Positions 41,156 to 49,689 of a stretch of DNA of 64,000 bases are shown here, piece after piece. The position numbers and the translations under genes are program-made. The stretch is from APNM01 sp040361335. GTDB lineage: Bacteria > Pseudomonadota > Gammaproteobacteria > Nevskiales > Salinisphaeraceae. The stretch lies in NCBI RefSeq assembly GCF_040361335.1, contig NZ_APNM01000010.1, positions 62,001-126,000 of the forward strand, written 5' to 3'. The stretch's first letter is position 1, and each line of letters begins with the position of its first letter. The notes beneath the pieces are model-generated. The model made no database searches. It had not been told where the DNA came from and worked only from the letters and a program-made list of their open reading frames with translations.

Positions 41156-42175
41156 TCAGTGCCGGCCGCCGAGCCCCGGCCGCCAGAGATAGAGGAATTG
41201 CGGCGAGGTCAGGCTCTCCAGCGAGAGGGTCGGGCCCGACAGGGTCGCGGCCGGGCCGCCGCCGCTCTCCGGCCGGCCGGCGAAGCGGGAATAGACGGTC
41301 TCGGCGGATTCGCCCTCGCGGTGGTACATGATCACGCGGGCCTCGCTCACGCCGGCCCGCCGGCGGGCCAGGTCGATGGCGTCCTCGAGCCGGCCGAGGC
41401 CGTCGACCAGGCCCAGCTCGCGGGCCGGCCGGGCGGCGAAGATACGGCCGTCCACGATGCGCTCGCGTTGCGACTCGGACAACGCCGGGCGCCGGGTCTC
41501 GACCACCTCGACGAAGCGGGCGAACAGGTCGTCCAGCACCCCCTGGACGATGTCGCGCTCCTCCTCGGTGGCGCCGCGCAGCGGCGACAGCAGGTCCTTG
41601 TGCGGACCGGAGGTATAGGTCTCGTCCTCGACGCCGAGCTTGTCCATCAGGCCGGCGACGTTGACCCCCACCAGGATCACGCCGATCGAGCCGGTGACCG
41701 TGGTCGGGTGGGCCAGGATGTCGTCGGCGGCCAGGGCCACGTAGTAGCCGCCCGAGGCGGCCACGCCGCCCAGGGAGGCGACCATGGGCAGGTCGCGTTC
41801 CGCCGCGAAGCCCCGCAGGCGATGGTAGATCTCGTCGCTGGCGGTGACCCCGCCCCCCGGACTGTCGATGCGCAGGACCACGGCCGCGATCGCGGGGTCT
41901 TGTTCGGCCTTGTCGAGCTCGGCGGCCACGCGCGCCAGGGTGCTCTGTTCGCGCACCAGGCCGAAGGCGCGTTCGGTGGGCTGGTCGCTGATGAAGCCGT
42001 CGACGGCGATCACCAGGATCTTGGCGTCGCCCTCGCCCTCCAGCACGGTCTCGCGCAGCCCGGGGTCGCGCTCGAACCAACTCAGCGGCGGCGCCACCAC
42101 CACCACGCAGCCGGCCAGGATCGGCAGCAGCGCGGCGACGGCCAGCAACCGCGACAAACGACCCGTCGCACGCAT
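41156..42175 (-). CDS. S49 signal peptide peptidase, SppA-like lipoprotein
   Basis: A 339-aa membrane-anchored serine protease that would degrade cleaved signal peptides or membrane proteins. The N-terminus RATGRLSRLLAVAALLPILAGC has a lipobox, which is unusual in place of the standard TM anchor. Core motifs are VVLRIDSPGGGVTASDEI, SLGGVAASGGYYVALAADDI with the nucleophile Ser, and HPTTVTGSIGVI. SGPHKDLLSPLR carries the likely catalytic Lys. The start at 42175 follows four bases after the next upstream gene's stop, so the genes are co-transcribed. The length fits the short SppA form. Confidence 0.92.
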   Translation of the reverse strand: MRATGRLSRLLAVAALLPILAGCVVVVAPPLSWFERDPGLRETVLEGEGDAKILVIAVDGFISDQPTERAFGLVREQSTLARVAAELDKAEQDPAIAAVVLRIDSPGGGVTASDEIYHRLRGFAAERDLPMVASLGGVAASGGYYVALAADDILAHPTTVTGSIGVILVGVNVAGLMDKLGVEDETYTSGPHKDLLSPLRGATEEERDIVQGVLDDLFARFVEVVETRRPALSESQRERIVDGRIFAARPARELGLVDGLGRLEDAIDLARRRAGVSEARVIMYHREGESAETVYSRFAGRPESGGGPAATLSGPTLSLESLTSPQFLYLWRPGLGGRH

Positions 42176-42177
42176 GC

Positions 42178-42690
42178 TCAGTGCACCTTGGCCTGCCAGG
42201 CCTCGATGGCGGTCACGATATGCCGCGCGGCCTGTTCCAGGGAGTCCAGGGCGCCTTCGCGGTCGCCGTCCTGCAGCAGTTCCCAGGCCATGGCCACGTA
42301 CGGGCGCGCGCCCTCGGTGACGTCGTGCTCGGCGAGCTGGGCGTAGGCGGCCTCGAGCGCGGCCAGGCACTGGCCCACCGCGTCGGCGTCGAGCTTGGCC
42401 TCCTGCAGGACCATCACGCAGGCGGCGGCGGGGGCGGCGTTCAGCAGGTCGCGCTCCTCGTCGCCGCTGCCGTGGGTCTCGGCATGGAGGTCCGCGAGCC
42501 GGGCCACCAGGTCGATCAGGGCGAGCATCGCCGCCATGTCGGCGTGCAGGGTGGGATCGCCGCGCTTGGCGGCGACGTCGGCGCAGACCTTGAGGGGCGG
42601 GCCGACGACGGCGTGATAGGTCGCGGGGTCCAGGGCGTCGAGGTTGTCCTCGGCCAGGGACTCGGGATCCAGGCTGGTGCTATGGCTCAT
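42178..42690 (-). CDS. Hypothetical helical protein, 170 aa
   Basis: Not recognised. MSHSTSLDPESLAEDNLDAL starts a wholly helical, acidic protein without signal peptide or membrane segment; it contains repeated Ala/Leu/Asp-rich helices (MAAMLALIDLVARLADLHAE, QCLAALEAAYAQL). It overlaps the upstream hydrolase stop by 11 bases and is followed two bases later by the SppA-like gene, so it is part of that transcription unit. Confidence 0.7.
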   Translation of the reverse strand: MSHSTSLDPESLAEDNLDALDPATYHAVVGPPLKVCADVAAKRGDPTLHADMAAMLALIDLVARLADLHAETHGSGDEERDLLNAAPAAACVMVLQEAKLDADAVGQCLAALEAAYAQLAEHDVTEGARPYVAMAWELLQDGDREGALDSLEQAARHIVTAIEAWQAKVH

Positions 42691-43606
42691 GACGGTCGTC
42701 CGGGAAGCGTTCGTACCATTGTCGCAGAATCGCCTCGAAACGGTCCGCCGCCTCCCCGAACGGCAGGTGGCCGATGCCCGCCATGCGTTCCAGTTGCGCA
42801 TGCGGCACGCGGTACTTGATCAGCCGTGCCTGGGCGAACGGCACCACCGGGTCGGCCGTGCCGTGCACCAGCAGGGTCGGCGCGCGGACCGCGCCCAGCC
42901 GGTCGCGGATGTCGTGCTCGTGCATGGCGGCCATGAAATGGCGCAGCGCCGTGCGGTCCGTGCGCTTGAGGTCGGCCACCACGGTTTCGAGCATCGGCGC
43001 CAGCGGCGGCCAGGCATTGCAGGCACGCGGCCGGTTGGTGGCGGCCAGCGCCGCCAGACGGGCGATCGCCGGATGCGACCGCATCAGGCCGAGACCGGCG
43101 CCGAACAGCGGGCCGCCCAGGCGGTCGAGCCGGGCCACCGCCTGCAACAGGCCGATGCCGCCGTTCCACTCGCCCTGGGCGAAGGCCGAGACCGCGCAGA
43201 TCGAGCGTACCCGCTCCGGCGCCGCCGCGGCGATCGCCAGGGCGGCGTAGCCGCCGGTGGAATGGCCCAGCAGGTCGCAGGGCCGGTCGCCCGCGATCTC
43301 GGCGAGCACCCCGGCGAGGCCCTGTCCGAAGAGTTCGGGCGGCATCGGCCGGTCGGCGAAGTCCGGCGGCGCCTCGCTGGGGTGATGCGCCGGCAGGCCG
43401 ACGGCGTGCCAGCGACGGCCCGCCAGGGCCGGCGGCAGGATATGGGTCCAGATGCGCGGCGACAGGGCGACGCCGTGCAACAGGATCAGCGGGGTCGTGT
43501 CGCGGTCTTCGTGCCGGGACAGGACGGCGATGCGGTGGCCCTCGACCTCGACGTGACGCAGGTTTTCGCTCATCGGCGCAACGGGCGGGAGGTGGAAAGC
43601 CAGCAT
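42680..43606 (-). CDS. Alpha/beta hydrolase, unknown substrate
   Basis: A 308-aa alpha/beta hydrolase. The oxyanion-hole segment LILLHGVALSPRIW, nucleophile elbow LLGHSTGGYAALA, Asp in HGTADPVVPF and His in GIGHLPFGE form a complete catalytic set. No signal peptide is seen. The start at 43606 has GGAG nine bases upstream; a Met 11 residues later is also possible. It follows the sensor kinase gene in the same orientation with a 40-base gap. Confidence 0.87.
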   Translation of the reverse strand: MLAFHLPPVAPMSENLRHVEVEGHRIAVLSRHEDRDTTPLILLHGVALSPRIWTHILPPALAGRRWHAVGLPAHHPSEAPPDFADRPMPPELFGQGLAGVLAEIAGDRPCDLLGHSTGGYAALAIAAAAPERVRSICAVSAFAQGEWNGGIGLLQAVARLDRLGGPLFGAGLGLMRSHPAIARLAALAATNRPRACNAWPPLAPMLETVVADLKRTDRTALRHFMAAMHEHDIRDRLGAVRAPTLLVHGTADPVVPFAQARLIKYRVPHAQLERMAGIGHLPFGEAADRFEAILRQWYERFPDDRHEP

Positions 43607-43646
43607 GACGGGAAGCTCCGGCGGCTGGCAAGCGCGCGCCGCGGCC

Positions 43647-45002
43647 TCACGCGGCCGGGCGCGGCAGCCACAGACGGACCCGGCCGCCGCCGTCCGGGCC
43701 CGCGGCCAGCTCGATCGCGCCGTCGTAGGCCCGGACGATCTCGGCGGTGACGGCCAGTCCGATGCCCTGGCCCTCGCGCCGGGTATCGGCGCGTACCCCG
43801 CGTTCCAGCAGGCGTTCGCCGGCATCGGCGGGGAATCCGTCGCCGTCGTCGTCCACCGTGATCTCGGCCCGGCCGTCGGCGGCGCGCGCGCCCAGGCGCA
43901 CGTGGCGACGGCCGTACTTGGCGGCGTTGTCGAGGAGATTGCCCAGGATCTCGGTCAGGTCGCCGGCGTCCACCGCCAGCTTGAGCTCCGCCGGCACCGC
44001 CAACTCGAACTCGATCTCGCGGTCGGCGTAGACCTTGCGCAGCGCCCCGATCACCTTGGCCGCGCCGTCCCGCAGCGACACCGGCGGCGCCATGCTGCGC
44101 CCGCCGGCGGCGGCCGCCCGCTGGAGCTGGTAGTCGACGATCTCGTTGACCCGGCCGAGCTGGCTTTCGAGCTGGCGCCGGTGCCTGGCCGGCAGATCGC
44201 GGTCCGAGGCCAGCCCGCGCAGGACGGCGATCGGCGTCTTGAGGCTGTGGGCCAGGTCGCCCAGGGCGTTGCGGTAGCGCTCCAGGCGCGCCTGGTCGTT
44301 GGCCAGCATCAGGTTCAGGTTGTCCGCCAGGGGCGCGATCTCGGCGGGATAGCCGCCCTCGATGCGGCTGGCGCGGCCGGCCTCGATATCGCGCACGCCC
44401 CGCGCCAGCCGCCGCAGTGGCGCCAGCCCCCAACGCAGGATCGCGAGCTGCAGGGCCAGCAGCACCGCCGCCGCCGCGCCCAGCCACATCCACAGCGCGC
44501 CGCGGAAACGCTGCATCTGCGCCGCGAACGGCGCCGCGTCCTCGGCCACCACCAGGGTGTAGCGATAGCTCTCGCCGCCGTCCACGACCCAGCGGATGCC
44601 GAAGGCCAGGGTCAGCCAGCGGTCATCGGCGCCGCGGCCGCGGACCTCGGTGTCGAAGCGCCATTCGCCCACCGCCGGTATCTCGGGCAGGGGAATCCGG
44701 TCCACCAGCGAGGGCGAGCGCCAGGCGACGCCGCCGTCGCCGTCCAGGACCATGGCGTAGAGGCCGCCGCCGGGCCGGGTGAGGGCGTTCTGGGGGAGAT
44801 CGCCGGCGTCGAGGGCAAAGCCGCCGTCGGCGGCGATCTCGGCGTTGCCGAGCAGGGCGTAGACCAGGCCCTGCATCTTGTCGCGCGCGGCCTGCTCGGC
44901 GCGCTCGCGCACCGCCTGTTCCAGGGCGAAGCCGGTGAACGCCACGAACGCCACCAGGACCACGCCGGTGACCGCGAGCAGGCGCGCGGTCAGCGAGTTC
45001 AT
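43647..45002 (-). CDS. Sensor histidine kinase, PhoQ/QseC-like
   Basis: A 451-aa two-TM sensor kinase. The N-terminal helix (LTARLLAVTGVVLVAFVAFTG) and a second at WMWLGAAAAVLLALQLAIL bracket a periplasmic domain of about 130 residues. A HAMP-like segment is followed by the HisKA block RNALGDLAHSLKTPIAVLRG, N-box EILGNLLDNAAKYG, G1 VDDDGDGFP and G2 GQGIGLAV. It is coupled to the upstream response regulator gene by ATGA. The periplasmic domain is acidic, as in divalent-cation sensors, but the stimulus is not determined. Confidence 0.93.
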   Translation of the reverse strand: MNSLTARLLAVTGVVLVAFVAFTGFALEQAVRERAEQAARDKMQGLVYALLGNAEIAADGGFALDAGDLPQNALTRPGGGLYAMVLDGDGGVAWRSPSLVDRIPLPEIPAVGEWRFDTEVRGRGADDRWLTLAFGIRWVVDGGESYRYTLVVAEDAAPFAAQMQRFRGALWMWLGAAAAVLLALQLAILRWGLAPLRRLARGVRDIEAGRASRIEGGYPAEIAPLADNLNLMLANDQARLERYRNALGDLAHSLKTPIAVLRGLASDRDLPARHRRQLESQLGRVNEIVDYQLQRAAAAGGRSMAPPVSLRDGAAKVIGALRKVYADREIEFELAVPAELKLAVDAGDLTEILGNLLDNAAKYGRRHVRLGARAADGRAEITVDDDGDGFPADAGERLLERGVRADTRREGQGIGLAVTAEIVRAYDGAIELAAGPDGGGRVRLWLPRPAA

Positions 45003-45682
45003 TCGCCGGCGGGTTCGGCGCGCAGGCGGTAGCCGCGGCCGCGCAGGGTCTCGATCGGGGCGCGCGTGCCGTCCGGGTCGAGCTTCTTGCGCAGCCGGCG
45101 CACGAACACTTCCAGGACGTTGCTGTCGCGGTCGGCGTCTTCCTCGTAGATATGCTCGGTGAGATCGGTCTTGGAGACCACCTCGCCGGCATGCAGCATC
45201 AGGTGCTCCAGCACCCGGTATTCGTAGGCGGTCAGCGTGATCGGCTCGCCGGCGACCCGGACCTCCTGGCGCGCGGTGTCGAGGGCGATATCGCCGCATT
45301 CCAGCAGCGAGCGGGCCCAGCCGCGCGAGCGTCGCAGCAGCGCCTGCAGCCGCGCCAGCAGTTCCTCGGGATGGAAGGGCTTGACCACGTAGTCGTCGGC
45401 GCCGGCTTCCAGGCCCTCGACCTTGTCCTGCCAGCGGCCGCGGGCGGTCAGGATCAGGATCGGGAAGGAGCGGCCCGCGGCCCGCGCCTCGCGGATGATC
45501 TCCATGCCGGTGCGGCCGGGCAGGCCGAGGTCGATGATGGCCACGTCCGCCGGGTACTCGCCGGCGAAGAACAAACCCTCCTCGCCGTCGCCGGTGGCGT
45601 CCACCGCGTAGCCCTCGTCGCGCAACTGCGTGCGCAACTGCTCGCGCAGGTCGGCGTCGTCCTCGATGATCAGCGCACGCAT
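44999..45682 (-). CDS. OmpR-family response regulator, PhoP-like
   Basis: A 227-aa regulator: receiver with IIEDDADLREQL, phospho-acceptor Asp in VAIIDLGLPG, Thr in ILILTARG and Lys in VVKPFHPEEL, then a winged helix with LEHLMLHAGEVVSKTDLTEHIY and SNVLEVFVRRLRKKL. It is paired with the kinase at 43647 and sits 14 bases downstream of a small secreted PepSY-like protein, an arrangement common in PhoPQ-type operons. Confidence 0.95.
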   Translation of the reverse strand: MRALIIEDDADLREQLRTQLRDEGYAVDATGDGEEGLFFAGEYPADVAIIDLGLPGRTGMEIIREARAAGRSFPILILTARGRWQDKVEGLEAGADDYVVKPFHPEELLARLQALLRRSRGWARSLLECGDIALDTARQEVRVAGEPITLTAYEYRVLEHLMLHAGEVVSKTDLTEHIYEEDADRDSNVLEVFVRRLRKKLDPDGTRAPIETLRGRGYRLRAEPAGE

Positions 45683-45696
45683 CGGTCCGCCCTCTG

Positions 45697-46023
45697 TCAG
45701 TCCGCGGGTACCCGCACGCTGCGGACGTTGCCGTCCTTGAGCAGCTTCACGCGGTAATGCGGCCGCGCGCCGCGTTCCAGGTGCACGTCGAGCACCTTGC
45801 CGCCGTGCTCGCGGCGGGCCTCGGCGGCGGCCTGCGCGGGACTGATGCGCGGCTCGCGGCGCAGTTCGGGCCGTTCGCGGTCCGGTTGCTCGATCAACGG
45901 CCCCTGGGGCAGCCGGTCGCCGAGACCGCCGCCGTTGCCGCCGCCCGGATTCAGCGGCGGCGCGGCCGCGGCGGTGCCGCCCGCCAGGACGGCCGCCAGC
46001 ATGACTCCCCGGAGGTGCCTCAT
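45697..46023 (-). CDS. Small secreted PepSY-like protein
   Basis: A 108-aa exported protein with signal MRHLRGVMLAAVLAGGTAAAA and a Gly/Pro/Arg-rich spacer. The C-terminal about 50 residues ISPAQAAAEARREHGGKVLD and VHLERGARPHYRVKLLKDGN fit a single PepSY-like domain, often found beside sensor kinases. It lies at the head of the regulator-kinase operon. An alternative start lies nine bases upstream. Confidence 0.75.
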   Translation of the reverse strand: MRHLRGVMLAAVLAGGTAAAAPPLNPGGGNGGGLGDRLPQGPLIEQPDRERPELRREPRISPAQAAAEARREHGGKVLDVHLERGARPHYRVKLLKDGNVRSVRVPAD

Positions 46024-46036
46024 GGAGACCATTGTA

Positions 46037-46405
46037 CTAACCGGCGTAACCCCGGTACTGCTGGCAGGACCGGACCTCGGCCTGCTGCTGGCGGCGGGCC
46101 CGCTCGGCACCGATCGCCGCGCCCGCCGCGGCGCCCACGCCGGTGGCGATGTCGCGGCCGCTGCCGCTGCCGATCTGGTTGCCGATGGCGGCGCCGAGCA
46201 GGCCGCCGATGATGGTCTGGCCGGCGGTGCTGGTCGCGCCGCGCACGAAGACGTTGCGGTTGTCGGCCTGCCGGAAGCAGTCCTGGGCCGGGGGGCCGTC
46301 CACGGGCGTGACCTCGAAGATCGGGTCCAACTCGCGCTCGGCGGCGGTGGCGGCCGGCACGACCAGGGCGGCGCCGAGCGCCAGGGGCAGGAATCGCTTG
46401 AACAT
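46037..46405 (-). CDS. Glycine-zipper outer-membrane protein, 122 aa
   Basis: Signal peptide MFKRFLPLALGAALVVPAATA, then a short polar segment with a Cys (QDCFRQADN), a glycine-zipper helix pair (GGLLGAAIGNQIGSGSG and TGVGAAAGAAIG), and a C-terminal Cys in EVRSCQQY. This matches the glycine-zipper 2TM family (SlyB/RcpF-like), possibly disulfide-linked. The stop lies 13 bases before the next gene start in the same direction. Confidence 0.83.
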   Translation of the reverse strand: MFKRFLPLALGAALVVPAATAAERELDPIFEVTPVDGPPAQDCFRQADNRNVFVRGATSTAGQTIIGGLLGAAIGNQIGSGSGRDIATGVGAAAGAAIGAERARRQQQAEVRSCQQYRGYAG

Positions 46406-46491
46406 GGCTACGCTCCTCTTCGCGAATGACGGTCCGGGGACCTTGGGATGCAGCCTAGGACGGCGACGCTGAATCGGCCCTGAACGCGACG

Positions 46492-47502
46492 TCAGCGTTC
46501 CCAGAGGTGGACGCCGTAGCGCCAGTAGCCGTCGACGTTGTTGAAGCGGGCGTCCTCGTTCTCCACGGCCCGGACCTCGCCGGCCACCAGCGGTGCCAGG
46601 TGCGGTGCCAGCACCGAGCCGCCGCCGCCGGTCAGCAGGATGGTGTCGATGTCCCAATCCTGGTCCCAGAGCCGGTTCACTTCGCCGGCCACGGCCCGCG
46701 CCAGCCGCTCGAAGGTGCGCTCGCGGATGCCGGACAGGTCGTAGTTGCGCCCGCGTACCTTGATCGCGCCGTCCTGGACACCCTGGTAGAGGCGGTAGAG
46801 CTCGACCGCGACACCGCTCTTTTCCTGGAGGGCGGCGGCGACCAATTCGAAGGCCTGGGCGATGCCGTGTTCCGACGTGCCGCTGGCGCGCTCCGAGTAG
46901 CGGGTGCGCTCGGCGACCGCGTAGTCGGCGGTGCGGAAGCCGATGTCGATGACGCCCACCTTCTCGCGGGCGAGGGCCGTGTCGGAGACCTTGCCGATGT
47001 CGTTGAGCATGGCCCCGAACAGGGAGCCGAAGGGCTGCGGCACCACCCGCACCTTTTCGACCTTGACCGTCAGCGCGGTCTCCTTGCCGTCGGGGCCGTA
47101 CAGGCTCACCCGGTGGCTGCCGGTGAGCTGGCGGGCCAGGGAGTCGCGGTGGCGCCGGTAGTAGCGCACCGGCAGGCCGGTCACCACGTGCAGCGGCTCG
47201 TTGTCGCGTGCGAGCTGGGCCAGGGCGGCCACGCCCAGCCGCCGCGAGAATTCCGCGATCAACTGGTCCTGGTCGAGGGTGTACTGGCGGACGCTGGACT
47301 GGCGCTCGGCCAGGTCGCCCACGAAATAGGGCTCGTCCTCCAGGGCCAGGTGCAGGCTCGGGGCGTCGCCGTCGGCGGCCACCAGCGGCTCGCGGAAGGC
47401 GATGTCCGGGGCCTCGCCCACCAGGGACTTGAACAGCGTCCGCCGGGAGCCGTCCGTGACCTTGGTGAAGCCGAAGCCGATGTCCAGGCCGATGATCTGC
47501 AC
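46492..47502 (-). CDS. ParM/Alp-like bacterial actin homologue
   Basis: A 336-aa protein of the actin/ParM superfamily. MQIIGLDIGFGFTKVTDGSR is the phosphate-1 loop, HVVTGLPVRYYRRH and KVGVIDIGFRTADYAV the second phosphate loop, and TILLTGGGGSVLAPHL the adenosine motif. Plasmid ParM proteins segregate DNA with a ParR partner; no parR-like gene or centromere repeat is seen. The gene stands alone with a long upstream intergenic region. It may be a chromosomal segregation, phage-derived or mobile-element actin. The superfamily call is secure, the role is not. Confidence 0.87.
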   Translation of the reverse strand: MQIIGLDIGFGFTKVTDGSRRTLFKSLVGEAPDIAFREPLVAADGDAPSLHLALEDEPYFVGDLAERQSSVRQYTLDQDQLIAEFSRRLGVAALAQLARDNEPLHVVTGLPVRYYRRHRDSLARQLTGSHRVSLYGPDGKETALTVKVEKVRVVPQPFGSLFGAMLNDIGKVSDTALAREKVGVIDIGFRTADYAVAERTRYSERASGTSEHGIAQAFELVAAALQEKSGVAVELYRLYQGVQDGAIKVRGRNYDLSGIRERTFERLARAVAGEVNRLWDQDWDIDTILLTGGGGSVLAPHLAPLVAGEVRAVENEDARFNNVDGYWRYGVHLWER

Positions 47503-47652
47503 GTGCGGGCAACCGTCGCGGTGTGAAAGCGGGTTCTTTTAGCACGCGGTCCGGGGTGGGTCAAAGCGCCTGGGGCCGGGCCCGCGGCGGCCTCCGGCGT
47601 GCCGGTAATCTGCAATGCGGCGCCGGTTCCCGTCCGATCGCGGCCGGACGTA

Positions 47653-47679
47653 TTGCAAATCGAAAAACTCGGGTACACT
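47653..47679 (+). promoter_or_regulatory. Possible sigma-70 promoter of the RRM gene
   Basis: TTGCAA (47653-47658) and TACACT (47674-47679) with a 15-base spacer, in the locally AT-richer stretch about 110 bases upstream of the RRM start. The spacer is shorter than ideal. The long leader would suit a cold-responsive RNA-binding protein gene. Confidence 0.4.
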
Positions 47680-47787
47680 CGCCGGGACGGCGGTCGAGAG
47701 CCGCCGCCCGTGGGCCTTAGTTCGTGTCATTGATGAGTCCCGGCGGTGTTCGAGTGCAATGACACGGCTTTTCTGGGATTGGATGTG

Positions 47788-48063
47788 ATGAATATCTATG
47801 TGGGCAACCTGCCCTGGAGCACGACCGAGGATTCCCTGCGCGAGCTTTTCGAGAGCTACGGCGAGGTGAGTTCCGCCAAGGTGATCACGGATCGTGAAAC
47901 GGGCCGCTCCCGCGGCTTCGGCTTCGTGGAGATGCCGGACGACGGCGCCGCGCAGTCGGCCATCGACGCCCTGAACGACAAGGACTTCGAAGGCCGCAAC
48001 CTGCGGGTCAACGAGGCCCGTCCGCGCGAGCAGCGGCCGCGCGGGCCCCGCGCCCGCTTCTGA
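47788..48063 (+). CDS. RNA-binding protein, single RRM domain
   Basis: A 91-aa protein with one RNA recognition motif. RNP2 is IYVGNLPW and RNP1 is SRGFGFVEM. The C-terminus is a basic tail (RPREQRPRGPRARF). Such small bacterial RRM proteins (Rbp-type) are often cold-induced. ATG 47788 is chosen because MNIYVGNLPW begins the fold; the upstream frame to 47746 lacks family resemblance. The leader of about 100 bases is unusually long for this window. Confidence 0.93.
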   Translation: MNIYVGNLPWSTTEDSLRELFESYGEVSSAKVITDRETGRSRGFGFVEMPDDGAAQSAIDALNDKDFEGRNLRVNEARPREQRPRGPRARF

Positions 48064-48073
48064 GCGGGCCTCG

Positions 48074-48124
48074 CCGGGTCCCCGCGACCCGGCCCTGACC
48101 CGGTCGGGGCGGCCATGCCGCCCC
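48074..48124. terminator. Possible bidirectional terminator between convergent genes
   Basis: Two hairpins in tandem: CCGGGTC/GACCCGG (48074-48092) and GGGGCGGC/GCCGCCCC (48106-48124). No long T-run follows, so termination is probable but not certain. The remaining 150 bases to the next gene show nothing else. Confidence 0.45.
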
Positions 48125-48278
48125 GGTCATTCTCCCGGCGGCGTCGGACGCCGCCGCGACCGGGGCCGCGCCGACGGCCCCGGGGTCCCGCCCGGCCGGG
48201 CTTTCCCGTCGGCCGGCGATCGCCGCTGCATCCGCCGCAGCGGCCACGCATCCACTCGCGTCCGCGTTCCGGGCGGTG

Positions 48279-49616
48279 TCAGCCCTCGCGCACGAAGGGC
48301 CCGCGCACCTCGTAGGTGATACCGGCGCCGTTCGGGCCCGGCAGCGGCAGCCCGGAATCGACGGGCTCGGGCCCGCGCTGGCTGTTGAAGTAGAGCCGGC
48401 TGCCGTCGGGCGAGAAGGCGGGGCCGGTGATCTCGGAGCCGTCCTGGCCCGCGACCTGGACCACCGGCACGACCCGGCGGTCCGGGGTGATGGCCACGAT
48501 CTGCATGTCGCCGCCGTCCTCGGCCACGAGCACGTCGCCGCCGGCGCTGACCACCACGTTGTCGACGCCCGTGAGCACCGGCTCGTCGAACAGGTCGTCG
48601 TCGTAGATGATCTCGACGGTCTCGGCCGCGGTGTCGTAGGCCCAGACGCGGTTGTCGCCCTTGGTGGTGAAGTAGATGATGCCCTCGTGGAACCAGATGC
48701 CCTCGCCGCCGTCGAACGGCGTGCTCTCCGCCACCTGGTGCCGGGTCGCCCGGCCGATCACCGAGTAGACCGGCTGCAGCAGGTCGCCGACGCCGGGAAT
48801 CTCCTCCAGGATCGCGTCGAATTCGTTGGTCACCGCCAGCAGCGGATTGGGCTCGGGCACGTCGTGCCAGACGACCGGCCGCCGGGTGGCGGGATCGTCG
48901 CCGACCACCTGGGCGATCTGCAGCCGGCCCGCCGCCAGCGACGGGTAGGCGTCCGGGAGGAACCGGTAGAAGCCGCCGTCGCCGGTGTCCTCGGTCAGAT
49001 AGACCTGCTCGCGGACCGGGTCCACGGCGGCGGCCTCGTGCTTGAAGGTGCCCAGCGCGCGCAGCCGTACCGGGGCGTTGGCGCCCGTCGGGTCGCACTC
49101 GAACACGTTGCCGGCCTCGTATTCCTCGCAGGAAAGCCAGGTGCCCCAGGGCGTGGGGCCGCCGGCGCAGTTCAGCAGGGAGCCGTACAGGATCGAGTAG
49201 GCGTCGACGATCTCCCCGTTCGAATCGAAACGCAGGGCGCCGACGCCGCCCGGCAGGAACTCGCTGTTGCAGGCATAGATCCAGCCGCCGTCCGGTTGCG
49301 CGTACACGGCGCCGCCGTCCGGGAAGGTATGCCAGGGATAGGGCGAACCCCCGTAGGGGCGTTCACCCGAGCGGGCCACCACCCGCGAGGTGAAGCCCTC
49401 GGGCAGGCGCAGGCCGTTGTCGTCCGGGTCGCCCAGGGGGCCGAGCTCGGCGATGCGGCTGGCGGGCTCGCCGGACTGGCGCATGCCGCCGCCGCTGCCG
49501 TTGCAGCCCGCGATCAGGCTGGTGGCCAGCACCCCGGCGCCGCCGAGGCCCTGCAATAGAAGCCGACGCCGCGCCGGGTCGATGGCGACCGGCCGGCGGT
49601 TCGTGTTCCGGGTCAT
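48279..49616 (-). CDS. PhoX/DUF839-like secreted protein (Tat signal)
   Basis: A 445-aa exported beta-propeller-like protein. The N-terminus has ARRRLLLQGLGGAGVL with a twin-arginine-type motif, and SLIAGC could be a lipobox. The DUF839 core is visible: YPWHTFPDGGAVYAQPDGGW, CAGGPTPWGTWLSCEE, FKHEAAAVDPVREQVYLTED, then EGIWFHEGIIYFTTKGDNRV. These match PhoX-type phosphatases, calcium/iron-dependent enzymes acting on phosphate esters. It is not tied to a phosphate operon here. Enzyme activity is inferred. Confidence 0.87.
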   Translation of the reverse strand: MTRNTNRRPVAIDPARRRLLLQGLGGAGVLATSLIAGCNGSGGGMRQSGEPASRIAELGPLGDPDDNGLRLPEGFTSRVVARSGERPYGGSPYPWHTFPDGGAVYAQPDGGWIYACNSEFLPGGVGALRFDSNGEIVDAYSILYGSLLNCAGGPTPWGTWLSCEEYEAGNVFECDPTGANAPVRLRALGTFKHEAAAVDPVREQVYLTEDTGDGGFYRFLPDAYPSLAAGRLQIAQVVGDDPATRRPVVWHDVPEPNPLLAVTNEFDAILEEIPGVGDLLQPVYSVIGRATRHQVAESTPFDGGEGIWFHEGIIYFTTKGDNRVWAYDTAAETVEIIYDDDLFDEPVLTGVDNVVVSAGGDVLVAEDGGDMQIVAITPDRRVVPVVQVAGQDGSEITGPAFSPDGSRLYFNSQRGPEPVDSGLPLPGPNGAGITYEVRGPFVREG

Positions 49617-49689
49617 GGGAGTGTCCTCGCGTTGTCACGACGGGGCGGCGCGGTGGCCGCCCGCGAGGGCACGTTTTAGCGCGGCGGGG

